Assembly: GCF_000712975.1 (NCBI RefSeq)
Contig: NZ_JHQL01000002.1
Location: 496,001-560,000 of the forward strand
Origin: Vreelandella neptunia
GTDB lineage: Bacteria; Pseudomonadota; Gammaproteobacteria; Pseudomonadales; Halomonadaceae
DNA length: 64,000 nucleotides
Direction: 5' to 3'
Positions 60,633 to 64,000 of the stretch are shown piece after piece (the stretch's first letter is position 1; every line of letters starts with the position of its first letter). The notes beneath the pieces are model-generated. The model searched no databases. It had not been told where the DNA came from and worked only from the letters and a program-made list of their open reading frames with translations. The position numbers were made by a program, and so were the translations under genes.

Positions 60633-61109
60633 ATGAACGCTATGAAAAAAATGTTGCTGATTCCGGCCTCCGCGTTGCTGCTCACTGCAGCTGCAGGTAG
60701 CGTGCAAGCTGACTCGTTACCCGTTGATCAGATTGATAGTGTACTAACCCATGCCACTGACTATGGGTTCACCCATTACGAAGAGATCAGTATTAAAAGT
60801 CGTGGCCGCGCCGAGGTAGAAGGTTGGCTAGACGACGAATGGTACGCTGACATTGAGTTTTCTATCGATAGTGGCGAAACACTAAAAGAAGAGCGTGAGC
60901 GCCTAATTACCGGTGCCTGGGGCATGAGCGAAGATGATATCCGCCAGGCATTAGAAGTAGCGAGCCAAGAAGGCATGGTCGAATTTGAAGATATCGACAT
61001 TGATAAAAGCGGCATGATCGATGTTGAAGGCCGTGATGAAAATGGCCGTGAACTAGAAATCAGTCTGCGCCAAGGCTCCTTTCAAGTGAGCGAAATTGAC
61101 CGCGATTAA
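60633..61109 (+). CDS. periplasmic PepSY-like protein
   Basis: A 158-residue acidic protein with a Sec signal (about 1-26, cut near VQADSL). Two PepSY-like halves follow: HYEEISIKSRGRAEVEGWLDDEWYADIEF and MVEFEDIDIDKSGMIDVEGRDENGRELEI. Function unknown; probably a target of the adjacent two-component system, as genes of this kind often are (inference). AAGGA precedes the ATG. The 151-base divergent spacer (60482-60632) holds both promoters. Followed by a clear terminator. Confidence 0.8.
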   Translation: MNAMKKMLLIPASALLLTAAAGSVQADSLPVDQIDSVLTHATDYGFTHYEEISIKSRGRAEVEGWLDDEWYADIEFSIDSGETLKEERERLITGAWGMSEDDIRQALEVASQEGMVEFEDIDIDKSGMIDVEGRDENGRELEISLRQGSFQVSEIDRD

Positions 61110-61150
61110 CTGAATAGCACAATCCGGCATTAACTAACGCAAAACATCAT

Positions 61151-61175
61151 GCGGGCCTTCACGGCCCGCTTTTTT
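61151..61175 (+). terminator. rho-independent terminator of the PepSY-like gene
   Basis: Stem GCGGGCC/GGCCCGC with loop TTCAC followed by six T residues, 41 bases after the stop. Confidence 0.92.
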
Positions 61176-61302
61176 GTGTTAGCACTGTAAAGGATTTCTT
61201 GTAAAGGACGTTGTTAACGTCGCATTGTAATGTGCATAACATAGCCATTAGCCACCTAATGCGTACTCTCAGCATAGACGTATGTAACCAAGGGAGATGC
61301 CT

Positions 61303-62292
61303 TTGCTACCCACCACCGACGAGGGCGTAAGCGACCGTTTAGAACACGCAGTACTGCGTGACCTTGCGTGGTTGCTGGTCACGCCTGATGTAATTGAACT
61401 ATCGGGACCTATTACCTATTCAGGCAGGCCAACACGCCAGGAGCTTGGCTTAGTAGATTCAGTTGATGACTGGTTGGCGAGTCTTTCAACACTGGTGAAT
61501 GCGCTAGATGGCAAGCTGGCGACGCGCATGGGGCACTACCATGAGCGACTGTGGCACCTAATGTTAGATAACGCACCTAACACTCGACTGCTCGCCAAGA
61601 ACCTGCGCATTACCCAACGGCGTAATACCCTGGGCGAGTTGGACATGCTCTATCGAACGCGGAATAACCCCAACCCTATCCATCTGGAAGTAGCGATAAA
61701 GTTCTACCTTGGACTACCAGAAGGCCCTGGAGATGCCACCAGCCAAAGCCGCTGGATTGGCCCTGGCGGGCTGGATAGCCTAGCACTGAAATGCAGCCAT
61801 CTTCGCCATCATCAGTTGCCGATGTCGAGCACTGCCATCGCGCAAGCGATCATCGCCCAATGGCTATCCCCTAGAGATCTCGGCCATGCACTACCCCATT
61901 ATCCGCTGACACAGCGCCTAGCCATGCCCGGCGTGTTGTTTTATCCCTGGCACACGACAATGCCACCGCCCATCGGGGCAACGGTCGATCATCGGCGTGG
62001 TAAGTGGTGTTATTTAAACGATTGGCCAGCGCTTGCGGCCGAAAAAGGCGAGTCATTACACATGGCGTGGTTAGAAAAACCTCACTGGCTGGCGCCACCC
62101 CAACAGGCAGCTTTTCAGCCAGCCAACGAGGAAATGGCCATGGTAATGCCGCTGATTGAACGCTACGGGCCACAGCAGGTGATGCTCTACGACTCGGAGG
62201 CAGAAACAAAGAAACAGCAAATGGAGCGTCTTATCATTGTCCCCAATGACTGGCCACGCCAAGTGCCGCTACCACCCCGTGCGCGCGGTTAA
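61303..62292 (+). CDS. DUF1853 family protein, possibly PD-(D/E)XK-like
   Basis: A protein of about 329 residues. The DUF1853 core includes HYHERLWHLML, a segment NTLGELDMLYR and then HLEVAIKFYLG. The acidic residues followed by E-x-x-x-K resemble a PD-(D/E)XK nuclease core, but activity has not been shown. The ATG at 61297 abuts the ribosome binding site AGGGAG directly (no spacing), so the TTG at 61303, six bases away from it, is the more likely start. Single gene, convergent with proB. Confidence 0.82.
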   Translation: MLPTTDEGVSDRLEHAVLRDLAWLLVTPDVIELSGPITYSGRPTRQELGLVDSVDDWLASLSTLVNALDGKLATRMGHYHERLWHLMLDNAPNTRLLAKNLRITQRRNTLGELDMLYRTRNNPNPIHLEVAIKFYLGLPEGPGDATSQSRWIGPGGLDSLALKCSHLRHHQLPMSSTAIAQAIIAQWLSPRDLGHALPHYPLTQRLAMPGVLFYPWHTTMPPPIGATVDHRRGKWCYLNDWPALAAEKGESLHMAWLEKPHWLAPPQQAAFQPANEEMAMVMPLIERYGPQQVMLYDSEAETKKQQMERLIIVPNDWPRQVPLPPRARG

Positions 62293-62320
62293 ACAGCCAT
62301 CTCGTTAGGCAACTATCTCG

Positions 62321-63481
62321 TTAAACAACCACCAAATTATCGCGATGGATCAGCTCATGAGCTTCCACGTAACCCAGGATGGCTTCAATCTGATGGCTCG
62401 GCTGGCCCGCCAGCAGACGGGCTTCATCCGCGCCGTAGTTAACCAACCCTTTGGCCACGCGTGCGCCCTGCTCATCCACGCACAGCACCATATCACCGCG
62501 CTTAAAGCTGCCCTGCACGTCACGTACGCCCACCGCCAACAGGCTAGAGCCTTTGCCACGCAGCACATTCACCGCCCCGGCATCCAGCACCAAGGTGCCA
62601 CGCACCTGCAACTGACCTGCTAGCCAGCGCTTACGAGCAGCAATGGGCGCTTGGTCTGGGCGCAACAGGGTGCCCAACGCTTCACCTGCCATGATGCGGG
62701 AAATAACCTCCGGCTGACGGCCACTCGCGATCACCGTGACCGCGCCAGAGCGGGCAGCCAGCTGTGCAGCACGGATTTTGGTGCTCATGCCACCGCGCCC
62801 CAAAGCACCGCCACTGCCTGCCACAGCGGCTAAGCGCGGGTCGTCGGCACGGCCTTCAGCAATCATCTGAGCATTGGGATCGTGACGAGGGTCAGCGTCA
62901 AACAGCCCTTCCTGATCGGTGAGCAGCAGCAGCGCATCGGCTTCTAACAGGTTAGCCACCAGTGCGCCAAGCGTATCGTTATCGCCAAAGCGAATCTCGT
63001 CGGTGACCACGGTATCGTTTTCGTTAATCACCGGCACCACGCGCATCTCAACCAAGGTACGCAGCGCCGACAATGCGTTGAGATAGCGCTTTCGGTTAGA
63101 AAGGTCATCGTGAGTAAGCAGAATCTGAGCCGTTAACATACCGTGGCGAGCAAAATGCTGCTCATAGCACTGGGTAAGGCCGTTCTGGCCTACCGCCGCG
63201 GCCGCCTGAAGCTCATGAACGGCACTAGGGCGCGCCTGCCATCCTAGGCGCACCATGCCCGCGGCTACTGCGCCAGAAGAGACCAGCACGACCTCTTTGC
63301 CCTGCTGATGCAGCGTGGCAATCTGGTCAACCCAGCCGCCAATGGCCGCCTCATCCAAACCACGACCATCGTTGGTGAGCAGCGCGCTACCAATTTTCAC
63401 CACCACCCGACGGGCTCCGCTTAACGCCTCACGGCCGGGCAACTGCTCATTGCTTTCCACGTCGCGACTCTCCCAAGCCAT
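62321..63481 (-). CDS. proB: glutamate 5-kinase ProB
   Basis: A 386-residue kinase for the first step of proline synthesis. The amino-acid-kinase core has [50 protein letters not shown] and LLLTDQEGL; a PUA domain fills the C-terminus (about 290-386). I start it at the ATG at 63481; the frame stays open to 63526, but the usual length and the obgE-proB gap favour the shorter form. It follows obgE, a common gammaproteobacterial order. Proline also serves as an osmolyte precursor in halophiles. Confidence 0.95.
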   Translation of the reverse strand: MAWESRDVESNEQLPGREALSGARRVVVKIGSALLTNDGRGLDEAAIGGWVDQIATLHQQGKEVVLVSSGAVAAGMVRLGWQARPSAVHELQAAAAVGQNGLTQCYEQHFARHGMLTAQILLTHDDLSNRKRYLNALSALRTLVEMRVVPVINENDTVVTDEIRFGDNDTLGALVANLLEADALLLLTDQEGLFDADPRHDPNAQMIAEGRADDPRLAAVAGSGGALGRGGMSTKIRAAQLAARSGAVTVIASGRQPEVISRIMAGEALGTLLRPDQAPIAARKRWLAGQLQVRGTLVLDAGAVNVLRGKGSSLLAVGVRDVQGSFKRGDMVLCVDEQGARVAKGLVNYGADEARLLAGQPSHQIEAILGYVEAHELIHRDNLVVV

Positions 63482-63542
63482 CCCGCTCACGCGATTAAAT
63501 CCGTCAACCCTGCTGACGCTCCCCATTCGGCCGACGGATCGG

Positions 63543-64000
63543 TTACGGGGCGTACTCTACTTCGACATCGTAATCATCATCGTCAAAGTCGTCGTCATTT
63601 TCATCGTCGTCGTCACGCTTACGGCGACGGCCAAGACGCGCTTCGGTACGGGCCACCGACTCCTCTTCCATGCGGCGGCGCATTTCCTGCTCGCGGGCGT
63701 GGGCTTCTTCATCTTCATTTTCCAAGCGCTGCTGCTCGGTTAGCCAGCGGTACGCCGCCTGTACCAACTTGTCAGTGCCGTCGCTGCTGATGGCCGAAAT
63801 ACGGAACACCGGGCCATCCCAGTTCAGCGCGTCAATGATTGCCTGGGCGCGAGCTTCGCGATCCTCTTCCGGCAGCAAATCGAACTTGTTCAGTACCAGC
63901 CAGCGCGGCCGTTCAGAAAGCGCCGGAGAGAACTGACCTAGCTCGTGAATAATCGCCTGGGCCGCCTCCACCGGATCCGACTCGTCAAACGGCGCCACGT
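63543..64000 (-). CDS. obgE: GTPase ObgE/CgtA, C-terminal part (cut by the window edge)
   Basis: The last 152 residues of ObgE, a ribosome-associated GTPase; the rest lies right of the window. Visible are the G4 motif LNKFDLL, the G5 stretch SAISSDG and an acidic, Asp-rich tail (after [19 protein letters not shown]). The tail is longer and more acidic than in E. coli, as expected for a halophile. The frame is open to the window edge, so no start is given here. Confidence 0.93.
   Translation of the reverse strand, partial: VAPFDESDPVEAAQAIIHELGQFSPALSERPRWLVLNKFDLLPEEDREARAQAIIDALNWDGPVFRISAISSDGTDKLVQAAYRWLTEQQRLENEDEEAHAREQEMRRRMEEESVARTEARLGRRRKRDDDDENDDDFDDDDYDVEVEYAP

Overview
The window looks like a chromosomal segment of a moderately halophilic, motile gammaproteobacterium of the Halomonadaceae (Halomonas-like). 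This rests on protein-level resemblance and on context: NhaC- and NhaD-type Na+/H+ antiporters, a YidK-like Na+/solute symporter, a periplasmic formate dehydrogenase, many c-di-GMP proteins, and the housekeeping genes proB and obgE at the right edge. I saw no tRNA, rRNA, CRISPR array, prophage or recognisable IS element.

Layout. 1-3595: the end of an Fbp/Afu-type ABC transporter operon that continues into a metallo-beta-lactamase-fold hydrolase and a stand-alone phosphatase related to the T4 polynucleotide kinase phosphatase domain. 3667-5262: a sodium:solute symporter. 5650-15380: an eight-gene chemosensory operon (MCP, CheB, CheR-TPR, CheA-REC hybrid, single REC, HPt-REC-REC-GGDEF, CheW, CheW-like), which reads as a rearranged Wsp-like pathway with c-di-GMP output. 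15369-32966: a molybdenum cofactor and formate dehydrogenase island. Its minus-strand part is moeA, moaB, DUF1244 and fdhCBA with a Tat peptide protein, a TorD-like chaperone, a polyferredoxin, DUF3306 and DUF3305. Its plus-strand part is fdhD-mobA-moeA2-moaA-COG0523. Between moaB and moeA lies a 1.9-kb insertion bounded by a perfect 37-bp direct repeat and carrying one AlbA_2/GHKL ATPase gene.

33017-43494 holds a PAS-GGDEF-EAL protein, a LysR regulator, an internally deleted FAD oxidoreductase relic, nhaC, an SbtA-like bicarbonate permease with a divergent LysR regulator, and nhaD. 43553-49665 holds a periplasmic-sensor GGDEF-EAL protein, a GST, an ABM-domain membrane protein, DUF2835, a SprA-type putative metalloprotease and an NlpC/P60 lipoprotein. 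49765-58005 is a phosphorus module: histidine phosphatase, phnE-phnE-phnC-phnD read from an array of five Pho half-sites, an EAL-CBS-GGDEF protein and a PhoD-like phosphatase. 58039-61109 is a PhoP/PhoQ-like two-component system with two PepSY-like proteins. 61303-64000 holds DUF1853, proB and the C-terminus of obgE.

How the genes work together. The fdh and Moco genes supply structural subunits, Tat targeting, sulfur transfer (FdhD) and the bis-MGD cofactor (MoaA, MoaB, MoeA, MobA) for one respiratory formate dehydrogenase. The chemosensory array probably controls a diguanylate cyclase, while three EAL proteins elsewhere could degrade its product. The phn transporter is probably induced by phosphate starvation. 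The antiporters and SbtA-like carrier fit a salty, alkaline habitat. The most unusual items are the 37-bp-repeat insertion that splits moaB-moeA while keeping both genes intact, the HPt-REC-REC-GGDEF output protein, and the transporter plus nucleic-acid-type phosphohydrolase operon at the left edge.
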